From positions 1,510,595 through 1,574,594 of the forward strand of contig NZ_JACDZE010000001.1 in NCBI RefSeq assembly GCF_014042165.1: DNA of 64,000 bases, read 5' to 3'. A program made the position numbers and the translations under genes. The notes under the pieces are model-generated. The model was not told where the DNA came from, ran no database searches, and was given only the letters and a program-made list of their open reading frames with translations. Positions 53,738 through 63,019 of the stretch are shown one piece after another (the first letter of the stretch is position 1; each line of letters begins with the position of its first letter). The DNA is from Moheibacter lacus (GTDB lineage: Bacteria > Bacteroidota > Bacteroidia > Flavobacteriales > Weeksellaceae).

Positions 53738-55513
53738 ATGAAAAAATTTTTTGGAAATGTATTTGCAGTAATCGTCGGTAACGTCCTAACATTCACATTG
53801 ATAGGGTTGGTTGTTGGTGGGATTGCATTATTTTCTTTGGCTAGTACTTGGTTTGAGTCGAGTGGGCCGAGAGAGGGTTCTGTGTTAGAAATTACCTTAG
53901 AAGCTCCGGTAAAAGAAAGTACCATGGACAACGAAGTCAGTTTATTTTCGCCACCTCCTGGGTCTGAAGTTTATTTTAGAGAAATTTTAAGATCCATAGA
54001 AGCTGCAAAAGAAGATGATAAAATTAAAGGAATTAGCCTAAAAGTGCAGCACTTTCAAGGTGGTACAACCCAGTTGACCGATATCCGAAATGCTTTGTTG
54101 GATTTTAAAACCTCCGGTAAATTCATATATGCATATTCGCACAACGCCACACAAGGTGCTTATTATTTGAATTCGGTAGCAGATTCTATTTTTCAAAATC
54201 CTATGGGGATGGTTTTGGTTCAAGGTCTAAGTGCGGAAGTCATGTTCTTTAAAAATTTTGGAGACAAATATGGTGTAAACTTTCAAGTGATCCGTCATGG
54301 AGCTTATAAATCTGCTGTTGAGCCTTATTTACGTGAAGATTTGTCACCGGAAAACCGCGAGCAACTTTCTGTTTTGTTGAATGATATTTGGGGGAATTTC
54401 TCTACGGATATGGCAAAATCCAGAAAGATGTCTGATGAAGATTTTAAAATGGTAGTCGATAGTCTGTACAGTTTCAATCCTGCAAAAGCATTGTCATTTA
54501 AATTGGTCGATAAAATTTCGCATGAAGCGGTGTATAAAAAAGCATTGGCAGATCGATTGGAATTAGAAACAGAAAAAGATAAAACCATAGAAGAAGTTTT
54601 GGACAAACATACCATTGCTTTGACCAAATATGCTACTACGCTTAAGCCTGAAAAGGGGAGAGATCAAGTTGCGGTTTTGTATGCTTCTGGAACCATTATG
54701 CCGGGCGAATCATATTCCGGAATTCAGTCTGAGGTTTACAAAAAAACCATTCGGGATTTAAAGGAAGATAAAAATGTAAAAGCAGTTGTTTTGCGTGTCA
54801 ATTCTCCGGGAGGAAGTGCAGATGCTTCAGAAGAAATTCTATATGAATTAAGAGAATTGCGTAAGGAAAAACCGTTGATCGTATCATTTGGAGATGTGGC
54901 TGCTTCTGGTGGATATTATATCGCGATGGAAGCAGATTCGATTTTTGCAAATCCCAATACGATTACAGGGTCAATTGGTGTGCTTGGCATGATTCCATCT
55001 GTGAAAAAATTGGTGAATAATGTTGGGATAACCACAGATTATGTTAATACGAACCAAAATTCAGATTTCTTAAAAACACCATTCAAACCGTTATCAGATT
55101 CCGGAATTCAAACCATGACGCTTATGACAGAAAGTGTTTATGAAATCTTTGTTAAACATGTGATGAAAGCCAGAGGGATGACTTTTGAGCAAGTGGATGC
55201 GATCGGTGGTGGTAGAGTTTGGTCTGGGGAGCAAGCTGTGAAACTGGGCTTGGTTGATAGAATTGGGTCGTTGGAAGATGCGATCAGTTCAGCTGCTGAT
55301 TTGGCTGAATTGGAAAATTATTCCGTGATGAGTTATCCGTTCCGCAAAGGAGGTTTTGAAGAGTTTTTACAAGAATATCAGACCACAAAAGCCGAAACCA
55401 TGGTTCGGGAAGAATTAGGTCAAGAATACTTTCAACTTTATCAAGAATTAAAATTCATGCGAGAATTTAAAGGAATTCAGTTGAGAATGGAATTTGATAT
55501 CAATTTGAATTAA
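53738..55513 (+). CDS. sppA: Signal peptide peptidase SppA, 67K type
   Basis: SppA degrades cleaved signal peptides in the inner membrane. The 591-residue protein has one N-terminal membrane anchor (about 7-30) and two ClpP-like halves. The catalytic dyad is Lys191 in RHGAYKSAVEP (first half) and Ser390 in DVAASGGYYIA (second half), matching the Lys/Ser pair of the E. coli protein. Length is normal for the long form. It is divergent from folK and convergent with the barrel gene, with a shared two-way terminator. Confidence 0.94.
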   Translation: MKKFFGNVFAVIVGNVLTFTLIGLVVGGIALFSLASTWFESSGPREGSVLEITLEAPVKESTMDNEVSLFSPPPGSEVYFREILRSIEAAKEDDKIKGISLKVQHFQGGTTQLTDIRNALLDFKTSGKFIYAYSHNATQGAYYLNSVADSIFQNPMGMVLVQGLSAEVMFFKNFGDKYGVNFQVIRHGAYKSAVEPYLREDLSPENREQLSVLLNDIWGNFSTDMAKSRKMSDEDFKMVVDSLYSFNPAKALSFKLVDKISHEAVYKKALADRLELETEKDKTIEEVLDKHTIALTKYATTLKPEKGRDQVAVLYASGTIMPGESYSGIQSEVYKKTIRDLKEDKNVKAVVLRVNSPGGSADASEEILYELRELRKEKPLIVSFGDVAASGGYYIAMEADSIFANPNTITGSIGVLGMIPSVKKLVNNVGITTDYVNTNQNSDFLKTPFKPLSDSGIQTMTLMTESVYEIFVKHVMKARGMTFEQVDAIGGGRVWSGEQAVKLGLVDRIGSLEDAISSAADLAELENYSVMSYPFRKGGFEEFLQEYQTTKAETMVREELGQEYFQLYQELKFMREFKGIQLRMEFDINLN

Positions 55514-55534
55514 TTCAAATTCAATAAAATTCAT

Positions 55535-55570
55535 AAAAAAAGGGTCTCTTAAACTAAGGACCCTTTTTTT
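55535..55570. terminator. Bidirectional terminator between sppA and the TonB-receptor-like gene
   Basis: AAAAAAAGGGTC and GACCCTTTTTTT form a 12-bp stem with a 12-nt loop, with T runs on both strands. Both convergent genes end within 25 nt. Confidence 0.9.
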
Positions 55571-55586
55571 TATGGTTAAATTAAAT

Positions 55587-58025
55587 TTATTCTCCTCCTT
55601 GCATTTCAAAGTCTCCTGAAACTTCACCTTGTTCTCTTCTTTGGTCTTTTTTGGATTGGTTAAATCTATACGTGAAAGTCAGATTGATGGATCTTACATT
55701 CCATCTGTTTCTGCTTTCCATATAGAAATCATCTCCAAAAGATTCAATTTCAAATGCACGTGAGTTGAACAAATCCCGAACGCTTAAAGAAAGGGTTGCA
55801 TTGTCATTCCAAAAATCTTTGTTGACAGAAAGATCTGCTGAATACATGGGTTTTCTTTCGCTTTGCGCCGATTTCATACCGGCTCTATAATTACCTGAAA
55901 GCTGAACTGAAAATTTAGCCGGTAGAGTGAAAACGTTGTTCAATCGGCCAAACCAGCTGAATCCTTCACCATCAAAATTGGTCGTAGTCGAAACGCTTGC
56001 TCCACTTTGATTGATATAAGTATCTGTATATTCTCCTTCTGTTTTGTATCCAAATAGATTGACGTTCCCCATCATGTTCCACCATTTTACCGGTTTGTAA
56101 GTAAAGGTCAATTCTCCACCATATCTGGATTCCGTCCCGACATTTATAGGACGTGTAACGATCGCTCCGGTTGCATTAATCGCCTGATAGCGTTGGATAT
56201 TATCTTGGGTGTTGGAATAATAAACGTTTGGTGTAATCATTAATTTCCCAATTTTGGCTACGTAGGACAATTCATAAGAATCTGTGTACTGCGGATCCAA
56301 ATCCGGATTTCCCATGAAAAGATTTCGGTTGTTTGAATAAGAAGTAAATGGAATCAAATCCCAACCTCTTGGACGACGAATTCTTCTCGAGTAGCTAATT
56401 TGCAATTGGTTGTCATTTTCAAATTCGTAGTTTAAAAATAAACTTGGAAAGAAATCGACATAATTTTTACGTGTAGTATTTTCGTTCAAAATGGATTTGA
56501 CCGTAATGTCCGAATTCTCCATACGCAATCCTGCAAAAAAGGAAAATTGCCCAAATCCTTGACCATATTGAGCATAAGCCGCATATACATTTTGTCTGTA
56601 GTCCGTTCTGTTGGCAAATTCAGGTTTTGAAACCCAACCATCTGTAGACAAACTGTCTACTGAAAAATCGGTTAAAGTTCCTTCTGATTCTCCTCTTGCA
56701 CCTATTTCCAGTCTGCCTTTTTCTCCAAATGGATACACATAATCAGCTGAAATGATGAACCGATTTTGGTATTCTGAACTAAATGATCTCTCCGTAGAAT
56801 TGACCGCATTTCCTGTCTCCCGCAAATCCCCAATTTCTGTTTCTTCAGAATAAGTTCCTCGGGCATCAATAGTGAATTCATGTCCCGGATCTAAAAATTC
56901 GTGTTTATAATTGAAATTTCCTTCAGCGCTATAATCATCTTCTTTCTCTCTTTCGGTTCTTAAAGAATTGGCAACGTTAAATAAATTTTCATCATAATCA
57001 GCATAATGAAGGTCTGATTGATTTTCGTTTTTTCCATATCGATAATTTCCGGAAACCGTAAAAGTATTTCGATCGTCTAAATAATATTCGGTTCCCAGCA
57101 TGATGTTGTAGCCATCATTGATCCGAGTCGACTCTCTATTCATGTCTTCATATCTTGGCACACCTAGTGAATCAAATCGGGTTGTATAAGAACTTCCTTC
57201 ACGGTCTCTTTCTGCATAGCGATAACTCAGGTTGCTAAATAAATTCCACTTTCCGGTTCTATAATTTAAATTTGCAGAAGCACCGACTGTAGTTGGGATG
57301 CCTCCGTTGATATTAATAGAACCATTAAAACCTTGAAGTTTCCCTTTTTTCAAAATGATGTTTATGATTCCGGCGCTTCCTTCGGCCTCAAATCGGGCAG
57401 AAGGATTGGTTACCACTTCGATTCTTTCCACGACATCTGCCGGCAAACTTTGGAGTGCAGTTGCCGGATCTGAAATTCCAACCAATGAGGAAGGTTTTCC
57501 ATCGATCAGAATGCGAACTCCTTCATTGCCGCGCAAACTTACGTTTCCTTCGCCATCAACCTGAACGGACGGTACGTTTTGTAAAGCATCAGAAACAGAG
57601 CTTCCTTTTGCCATTTGGTCTTGTGAAAGGTCATAAACTTTTTTGTCCAACTCCATTTTGTAAATAGGATTGGAACCGGTAATGGTCGCTCCTTCCAAAC
57701 TCACTACTGAATTTTCAGCCATTTTAAAACTCCCCAAATTTTTATTTTGGGTAACTTCTATGGGTTGTTCATAAGTGTTTCCGGTAAAGGATTCGATATA
57801 CAAAATATAATTTCCGGCGGGTGATTCAATGGTGAAATTTCCAGCTGCATCTGTAACAGTTCCGGCAATTTCCATAAAGGTTTCTACTTCTTGAATAGAA
57901 ATAGTCGCATATTCAAGCGGTTGATTTTCTGTGTTGGTAACTTTTCCGGTTAATGTGAATTCTTGTCCGAAGCTGATCAGGCAGCATAATAGAATGGGGA
58001 TAGAAAAAAGTTTTTTGGCTAACAT
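55587..58025 (-). CDS. TonB-receptor-like outer-membrane beta-barrel protein (OMP_b-brl_3 type)
   Basis: This 812-residue outer-membrane protein has a signal peptide (1-20, ending ISFGQ), a carboxypeptidase-regulatory-like beta domain (about 22-100), a plug domain (about 115-225: VSDALQNVPSVQVDGEGNVSLRGNEGVRILIDGKP is typical but is only cited here by its motif RGNEGVRI) and a C-terminal barrel of aromatic-girdled strands. The barrel lacks the canonical C-terminal TonB-receptor motif and fits the OMP_b-brl_3 branch. The transported substrate is unknown. There is no SusD partner next to it, so a polysaccharide locus is not indicated. Confidence 0.9.
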   Translation of the reverse strand: MLAKKLFSIPILLCCLISFGQEFTLTGKVTNTENQPLEYATISIQEVETFMEIAGTVTDAAGNFTIESPAGNYILYIESFTGNTYEQPIEVTQNKNLGSFKMAENSVVSLEGATITGSNPIYKMELDKKVYDLSQDQMAKGSSVSDALQNVPSVQVDGEGNVSLRGNEGVRILIDGKPSSLVGISDPATALQSLPADVVERIEVVTNPSARFEAEGSAGIINIILKKGKLQGFNGSININGGIPTTVGASANLNYRTGKWNLFSNLSYRYAERDREGSSYTTRFDSLGVPRYEDMNRESTRINDGYNIMLGTEYYLDDRNTFTVSGNYRYGKNENQSDLHYADYDENLFNVANSLRTEREKEDDYSAEGNFNYKHEFLDPGHEFTIDARGTYSEETEIGDLRETGNAVNSTERSFSSEYQNRFIISADYVYPFGEKGRLEIGARGESEGTLTDFSVDSLSTDGWVSKPEFANRTDYRQNVYAAYAQYGQGFGQFSFFAGLRMENSDITVKSILNENTTRKNYVDFFPSLFLNYEFENDNQLQISYSRRIRRPRGWDLIPFTSYSNNRNLFMGNPDLDPQYTDSYELSYVAKIGKLMITPNVYYSNTQDNIQRYQAINATGAIVTRPINVGTESRYGGELTFTYKPVKWWNMMGNVNLFGYKTEGEYTDTYINQSGASVSTTTNFDGEGFSWFGRLNNVFTLPAKFSVQLSGNYRAGMKSAQSERKPMYSADLSVNKDFWNDNATLSLSVRDLFNSRAFEIESFGDDFYMESRNRWNVRSINLTFTYRFNQSKKDQRREQGEVSGDFEMQGGE

Positions 58026-58046
58026 TGTCTAACTAAATATAATTAC

Positions 58047-58078
58047 AATAAAAATGCCTCCGGTTGAAGAAGGCATTT
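58047..58078 (-). terminator. Probable terminator after the Spy-like gene
   Basis: On the minus strand AAATGCCT and AGGCATTT form an 8-bp stem followed by a modest T-rich tail. It lies 20 nt after the stop. Confidence 0.6.
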
Positions 58079-58098
58079 ACTCGGTTTAAAATTCAAGA

Positions 58099-58467
58099 TT
58101 ATTTTACCGCCGTTTTAATTGCGGCTTTTTCTTGCTTTTCTTTTTCTTTAATTGCATCAAATTGTTCTGATTTTTTTATTTGTTCCGGCGTCAATACTGC
58201 GTTTATTTCTTGCTTTTGTTTGTCGTTAAGATTTTTGAAGTCTGCAGCAGTTCCAGATTTGCGCAAAGTGGATTTCTCGGTTTTGTACTTTTCTTGAATG
58301 TCCGAAATTTGCTGTTTCTGCGTGCTGTTTAAATTTAAATATGCACTCCATTCATCAAAATTGTTTTTCTTTTCAACTTTGACGGAAGTAGATGACATGC
58401 TTTTTTCTTGTGCAAATGAAAAACCTGCAAAAGCAAAAACCATCATGACTAGTAAGATTTTTTTCAT
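58099..58467 (-). CDS. Small exported helical protein, Spy/CpxP-like (LTxxQ)
   Basis: The 122-residue protein has a signal peptide (1-19, ending FSFAQ) and a mature part that is nearly all charged helix. Two LTxxQ-like words, LNSTQ near residue 47 and LTPEQ near residue 93, match the pattern of Spy/CpxP-type periplasmic chaperones. Such proteins often respond to envelope stress. The similarity is short, so the call is tentative. It lies 69 nt downstream of proS and upstream of the barrel gene on the same strand. Confidence 0.65.
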   Translation of the reverse strand: MKKILLVMMVFAFAGFSFAQEKSMSSTSVKVEKKNNFDEWSAYLNLNSTQKQQISDIQEKYKTEKSTLRKSGTAADFKNLNDKQKQEINAVLTPEQIKKSEQFDAIKEKEKQEKAAIKTAVK

Positions 58468-58536
58468 AATTTTTTGTTTTTAATTATCCAATAATAAGCC
58501 AAATGAATAACGAAAATAATAATTTTTTGTTAAACT

Positions 58537-60015
58537 TTAATAAGCTTTTGCATACAAGACTTTGAATTTTGCAGGATTTCCCGAATAAAAATCAACTTTT
58601 CCTTCTAAATCTACCTCTGAAAAAGGAATACAGCGAATTGTGGCTTTTGTTTCTGCTTTGATTTTTTCTTCTGTTTCGGACTCTCCATCCCAATAAGCAG
58701 AAATAAATCCGGTTTTATTCTCCAAAACATCTTTGAATTCTTCAAAATTGGAAACCTCAGTGGTGTGATTGGCTCGGAAATCTTTTGCTTTGTTGAAAAT
58801 ATTTTCCTGAATTTCATCTAATTTCTGTTCAATGGTTTCAGCTAGACCTTCTAATTTTTCAAAGGATTTTTCCAGCGTGTCTCTTCTGGCCATTTCCACT
58901 TGACCATTTTCTAAATCACGTGGTCCTATGGCGATTCTTAACGGAACACCTTTTAACTCATATTCATTGAATTTCCATCCCGGTTTAACATTGTCATCAT
59001 CATCAAATTTTACCGAAATTCCCTTTTGTTTCAATTCGTTGGACAATTTTAAAGCGACTTCAGCAATCGCATTTTTCTGTTCGTCATTTCGATGAATCGG
59101 AACGATTACAACTTGAATTGGTGCCAATTTTGGAGGTAAGACAAGTCCATTGTCATCAGAATGCGTCATGATAAGTGCCCCAATGAGTCGGGTAGAAACA
59201 CCCCATGAAGTTGCCCAGACATAATCAAGTGTACCTTCTTTTGAAGCGAATTTCACATCAAAAGCTTTGGCGAAATTTTGTCCTAAAAAGTGAGAAGTTC
59301 CTGCTTGGAGCGCTTTTCCATCTTGCATGAGTGCTTCGATGCATAAAGTTTCTTCCGCTCCCGCAAATCTTTCATTTGGGGTTTTGGTGCCTTTTATCAC
59401 CGGAATCCCCATGAATTCTTCTACAAATTCAGCATAGACATCCAGCATTTTTTTTGTTTCGTCCCAAGCTTCCTCTTTGTTTGCATGGGCAGTATGTCCT
59501 TCTTGCCATAAAAATTCGGCGGTACGCAAAAACAAACGGGTACGCATTTCCCATCGTACGACGTTTGCCCATTGGTTAATTAAAATCGGTAAATCCCGAT
59601 AAGACTGGATCCAATTTTTATAAGTGCTCCAAATAATGGCTTCAGAAGTAGGTCGAACTACTAATTCTTCTTCCAATTTTGCTTCAGGGTCGACGATGAG
59701 TTTTCCCGGATTTTCCACATCATTTTTCAGGCGATAATGTGTCACTACAGCACATTCTTTTGCAAATCCTTCTGCGTTTTTTTCTTCGGCTTCAAATAAA
59801 CTTTTTGGAACAAATAATGGGAAATAGGCATTTTGATGACCTGTTTCTTTGAACATTTTGTCCAATTGTTGTTGCATTTTTTCCCAAATAGCATAACCAT
59901 ATGGTTTGATGACCATACAACCTCTTACTTTTGAGTTTTCTGCCAATCCGGTTTGTGTTACTAACTCATTGTACCACTTAGAGTAATCTTCATTTCTTGG
60001 TGTAAGTTTTGCCAT
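58537..60015 (-). CDS. proS: Proline--tRNA ligase, short archaeal/eukaryotic type
   Basis: ProS charges tRNA-Pro. The 492-residue class II synthetase is of the short type, without the bacterial editing insertion: motif 1 region [17 protein letters not shown], motif 2 [25 protein letters not shown] (cited by [10 protein letters not shown]), motif 3 and the anticodon-binding domain with VVIVPIHR, ending in the C-terminal zinc-like/tyrosine-terminated domain typical of this form. Bacteroidota normally use this type. It starts 141 nt from the divergent lipoprotein gene. Confidence 0.97.
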   Translation of the reverse strand: MAKLTPRNEDYSKWYNELVTQTGLAENSKVRGCMVIKPYGYAIWEKMQQQLDKMFKETGHQNAYFPLFVPKSLFEAEEKNAEGFAKECAVVTHYRLKNDVENPGKLIVDPEAKLEEELVVRPTSEAIIWSTYKNWIQSYRDLPILINQWANVVRWEMRTRLFLRTAEFLWQEGHTAHANKEEAWDETKKMLDVYAEFVEEFMGIPVIKGTKTPNERFAGAEETLCIEALMQDGKALQAGTSHFLGQNFAKAFDVKFASKEGTLDYVWATSWGVSTRLIGALIMTHSDDNGLVLPPKLAPIQVVIVPIHRNDEQKNAIAEVALKLSNELKQKGISVKFDDDDNVKPGWKFNEYELKGVPLRIAIGPRDLENGQVEMARRDTLEKSFEKLEGLAETIEQKLDEIQENIFNKAKDFRANHTTEVSNFEEFKDVLENKTGFISAYWDGESETEEKIKAETKATIRCIPFSEVDLEGKVDFYSGNPAKFKVLYAKAY

Positions 60016-60093
60016 CTTTAAAATTTAACAGTTATGAACTTTAACATATGTTTTATTGGCATAGTAATTGCCGTTTTATTAATAATGCGTATT

Positions 60094-60114
60094 TTTAGGG
60101 TTAAATCCTAAAAT
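60094..60114. promoter_or_regulatory. Dyad TTTTAGG/CCTAAAA between proS and the lipoprotein gene
   Basis: TTTTAGG (60094-60100) and CCTAAAA (60108-60114) are perfect inverted copies around a 7-nt centre, in the divergent gap. A minus-strand TAAATTTG box (60121-60128) lies next to it. It could be an operator for proS or for both genes. Confidence 0.4.
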
Positions 60115-60156
60115 AGCACGCAAATTTAAAGAATACTAATTGGTAAAAATATAAAA

Positions 60157-61401
60157 ATGAACAAAGTTTACTTATATCCTCAAAAATTCTTCAAATATTT
60201 GACTGCTTTGGTCATTGTGTTTGGAGTAGTTTCTTGTGCTTCTTCACAGTCTACAGCTGCGACAAGCGGGGAAACCGATGGTGTCTATTACAGCCCGTCA
60301 AAAGACGGTCGGGTAGAATCTGGTTATGATCAAACAGAAGCCGCTGCGTACGATATTCAAGTTGGAAGTCCTTATTTTGATGCCAATGGAAATGGTGCGG
60401 AAGACTTTTATTATGATGAACAAGTAGCTGAAAATACTTCAGACGATGTAAATATTTACACCGGAGGAAGCAATGTTTATGTAGCGTCTGGAGCAACCAC
60501 GGACTGGGGAAGATACGATGGACTTGATATTACCGTAAATAACTACGGATGGAACGATCCTTGGTGGGGTTGGGGTTACAACTCATGGGGTTGGGGCTGG
60601 GGAGCCAGTTTTAGATATGGTTGGGGTTGGAACTCACCTTACTATGGTTGGGGTGGTGGCTGGTACGGCTATAATCCTTATTGGGGGAATCCTTACTATG
60701 GTTGGGGTGGTGGCTGGTACGGCTATAATCCTTATTGGGGGAATCCTTACTATGGTTGGGGTGGTGGTTGGTATGGCTACAATCCTTATTGGGGAGGTGG
60801 TTACTATGGGAATGGCTACTATCACAGAGGAACGCTGGTAAACCCTGGAGTTCGTCCGGGAAGTTATTTATCACATGGAACACCTTATAGAAATTATTCT
60901 ACTTATAGAAATCAAAATAACCATAGAATAACTGATTCCAATCGACCGGTTCGAAATGGGAATTCAACTATTAGAAATGGAAACTTTTCATCAGAACACA
61001 ACTCATCCGTTCGTCCGGTTCGAGAAACCACAAGAGATAATTCACGAAATCATATGGATGCTACCAATTCACCAGTTAGAAATACCAGAAATAGCAATAT
61101 GACTTCTACTTCTAGAGAAAATGTTCGTCCGGTGAGACAAACTGCGCCAGCAAATGTAAGACCAAATACACCGAATCGAAACAACAGTAACATCCGCAGT
61201 AATTCCAATATCAGATCCAACTCAAATATGCGCTCCAATTCCAATATGCGCTCTAATTCAAATATGAGATCTAACTCCAACATGAGATCCAATTCAAATA
61301 CGCGCTCTTCATCACCATCTATCAGAAGTGGAAGTTCTTCAGGTGGAATGAGTAGCGGTGGATCTTCAGGAGGTGGAATCAGAAGCGGAAGTAGAAGATA
61401 A
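60157..61401 (+). CDS. Repeat-rich lipoprotein (Tyr/Gly/Trp repeats, then Arg-Ser-Asn repeats)
   Basis: This 414-residue predicted lipoprotein has a lipobox at Cys27 (GVVSCASS). Residues about 130-225 are very rich in Gly, Tyr, Trp and Pro, including three copies of an 18-residue unit (163-216) with YGWGGGWYGYNPYWGNPY. The middle is Asn/Arg-rich and disordered. Residues 347-382 are six copies of a six-residue unit (R-S-N-S-N-M/I/T), followed by a Ser/Gly-rich tail. No function is recognised; such proteins are common at the Bacteroidota cell surface. A frame read on the opposite strand through the repeats is not a gene. Confidence 0.75.
   Translation: MNKVYLYPQKFFKYLTALVIVFGVVSCASSQSTAATSGETDGVYYSPSKDGRVESGYDQTEAAAYDIQVGSPYFDANGNGAEDFYYDEQVAENTSDDVNIYTGGSNVYVASGATTDWGRYDGLDITVNNYGWNDPWWGWGYNSWGWGWGASFRYGWGWNSPYYGWGGGWYGYNPYWGNPYYGWGGGWYGYNPYWGNPYYGWGGGWYGYNPYWGGGYYGNGYYHRGTLVNPGVRPGSYLSHGTPYRNYSTYRNQNNHRITDSNRPVRNGNSTIRNGNFSSEHNSSVRPVRETTRDNSRNHMDATNSPVRNTRNSNMTSTSRENVRPVRQTAPANVRPNTPNRNNSNIRSNSNIRSNSNMRSNSNMRSNSNMRSNSNMRSNSNTRSSSPSIRSGSSSGGMSSGGSSGGGIRSGSRR
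60643..60804 (+). repeat. 54-bp tandem repeat, three copies, in the lipoprotein gene
   Basis: Units begin at 60643, 60697 and 60751. The first two are identical over all 54 bases; the third differs at a few positions and at its end. The unit keeps the reading frame (18 codons). Confidence 0.95.
61195..61302 (+). repeat. 18-bp repeat, six copies, in the lipoprotein gene
   Basis: Six in-frame 18-bp units encode R-S-N-S-N-x. The codons vary (CGC or AGA for Arg; AGT, TCC, TCT or TCA for Ser) while the peptide is kept, unlike the fresh 54-bp repeat. Confidence 0.95.
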
Positions 61402-61523
61402 TCAAGATTTAGAAAATTAGTATGAAACCGACATGGTTAAATTAATCTTTAAACATCAGCTTATTGATTATTTTTATCATCTAAGGTTGCATGTTCCAAT
61501 TGAAAAAAATATAAAATAAACGC

Positions 61524-62945
61524 ATGAAAAAAATTACAGCAATTATAACCCTGATTGCGGGTGTTGTTCACGCTCAAACTGTGCAAGATATCAATTCAGT
61601 TTCTGCCTATTCAAATGAAATAAACGCCGGAAGTGCAAGGTACATAGGGATGGGGGGCTCTATGGGGGCTTTAGGTGGAGATATTTCATCTATTGAACAA
61701 AACCCTGCAGGTTTGGCTTTGGCCATAGCATCTGATGTGAATGTTACTTTAGGCGTTAATAATTATAAAAACGACACGAAATTTGGAAATTCATTTGATG
61801 CGGATGATACCTCCGTTTTATTCCAAAACGTAGGTGGGACTTTCGTGTTTAATACCAATCAAACAGGATTCAATCGGTTTTCAATCGGTGTCAAATATTC
61901 ACAGCAATCTTTGGACAATTGGGTGAGAATGGGACGGAACGAAAACATTCAAGCCACTTATTTATCCAGTGAGGATCCTGAGGAATATACCACTTATACC
62001 ATGAATGGATACCATGATGAAGTCGTAGGGTATAAAACCAAAATGTCATTGGACTTTGGAGCAAGTTATAGTGATAAAATTTATCTAGGATTAGGTTTTA
62101 ATTTTCATGATGTACAATATGATAATTATGTGGTTTTTGATGAACAAACCGTTGGAGAAGACGGGACTTCTAATGTTTTTCGTTATGATTTAAATGGCAC
62201 ACCTTATACTGCTTCTGGTCAAGGATTTTCTTTAAGTGCTGGTGTGATTGGAAAAGTGAATGATAATGTCAGATTGGGACTGGCTTACCATAGCCCAGTT
62301 TGGTACAGAAATATTCAAGAAAGTTATTATGCAGATTTATTGTTCGGAGAAAATTACCGATATGATTTGTATTATAGTGAATATGATCGTAATGCAAATG
62401 GTCGATTGGTAGCGAGTGCAGGAGCAGTTTTTGCAAAATCATTGGCGCTTAATCTAGATTATACCTTGCACATGAATGGTTCAACCAAAATGATGCCTTC
62501 AGCAGATTTTGCTGGAACCAATACATTTTTTGATGATTATATGAAATCCAGTAGTGAGGTGAGAGCCGGGTTGGAATATAGAATCAATAATTTCAGAATT
62601 CGTGGTGGATACAATTATGTTCAAAGTCCTTTTGAGGAAATCACTTTGGACGCTGATTTAGGAAATGGAACTGTTGTAACCCAAAATTTCGACAAAGCTT
62701 TTAGAGGTGATACCAATCGATTTAGTTTGGGTGCAGGATATGATTTTGGCGGGTTCTATTTGGACGCTGCTTATCAATTCCAGAACCAAAAATACGATTA
62801 TGTATTTGGAAATGGAGAATATGTAGATTATGATTTGGGAGAAGTTTATTTGGCAGCACTTCCATTAAATGCAGACCATAATTATATTGCAGAAGTTAAA
62901 AACCAAACCGGAATGTTCTTGTTGACAGCAGGTTGGCAATTCTAG
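61524..62945 (+). CDS. FadL/OMPP1-type outer-membrane transport protein
   Basis: This 473-residue exported barrel has a signal peptide (1-17, ending VVHAQ). The N-terminal mature part has the family-typical GSARYIGMGGSMGALGGDIS and EQNPAGLA segments of OMPP1/FadL/TodX proteins, which take up long-chain fatty acids and other hydrophobic molecules. The C-terminus ends in Phe (TAGWQF), as barrel proteins do. The substrate is unknown. It lies 122 nt after the repeat-rich lipoprotein gene, and a two-way terminator follows. Confidence 0.88.
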   Translation: MKKITAIITLIAGVVHAQTVQDINSVSAYSNEINAGSARYIGMGGSMGALGGDISSIEQNPAGLALAIASDVNVTLGVNNYKNDTKFGNSFDADDTSVLFQNVGGTFVFNTNQTGFNRFSIGVKYSQQSLDNWVRMGRNENIQATYLSSEDPEEYTTYTMNGYHDEVVGYKTKMSLDFGASYSDKIYLGLGFNFHDVQYDNYVVFDEQTVGEDGTSNVFRYDLNGTPYTASGQGFSLSAGVIGKVNDNVRLGLAYHSPVWYRNIQESYYADLLFGENYRYDLYYSEYDRNANGRLVASAGAVFAKSLALNLDYTLHMNGSTKMMPSADFAGTNTFFDDYMKSSSEVRAGLEYRINNFRIRGGYNYVQSPFEEITLDADLGNGTVVTQNFDKAFRGDTNRFSLGAGYDFGGFYLDAAYQFQNQKYDYVFGNGEYVDYDLGEVYLAALPLNADHNYIAEVKNQTGMFLLTAGWQF

Positions 62946-62966
62946 AAGTTGGAAAATAAAAATAAG

Positions 62967-63001
62967 AAAGGTGACTGAAATTTTTTCAGTCACCTTTTTT
63001 T
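62967..63001. terminator. Terminator between the FadL-type gene and guaB
   Basis: AAAGGTGACTGAAA and TTTCAGTCACCTTT form a 14-bp stem with a TTT loop and a T run on the plus strand; the minus strand is also T-rich after it. Both convergent genes end within 22 nt. Confidence 0.9.
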
Positions 63002-63019
63002 ATGAATTGAATTCTAATT

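Noticed and set aside
55587-58025. SusC/SusD-type polysaccharide utilisation locus
   Set aside because: No SusD-like lipoprotein or glycoside hydrolase is adjacent, and the barrel fits the OMP_b-brl_3 branch rather than SusC.
60643-60804. CRISPR or mobile element from the 54-bp repeat
   Set aside because: The units are directly adjacent, in frame and coding; there are no unique spacers and no transposase.
60611-60883. Antisense and alternative-frame open frames through the Gly/Tyr/Trp repeats
   Set aside because: They arise from the repeat composition of the lipoprotein gene and give low-complexity products without start signals.
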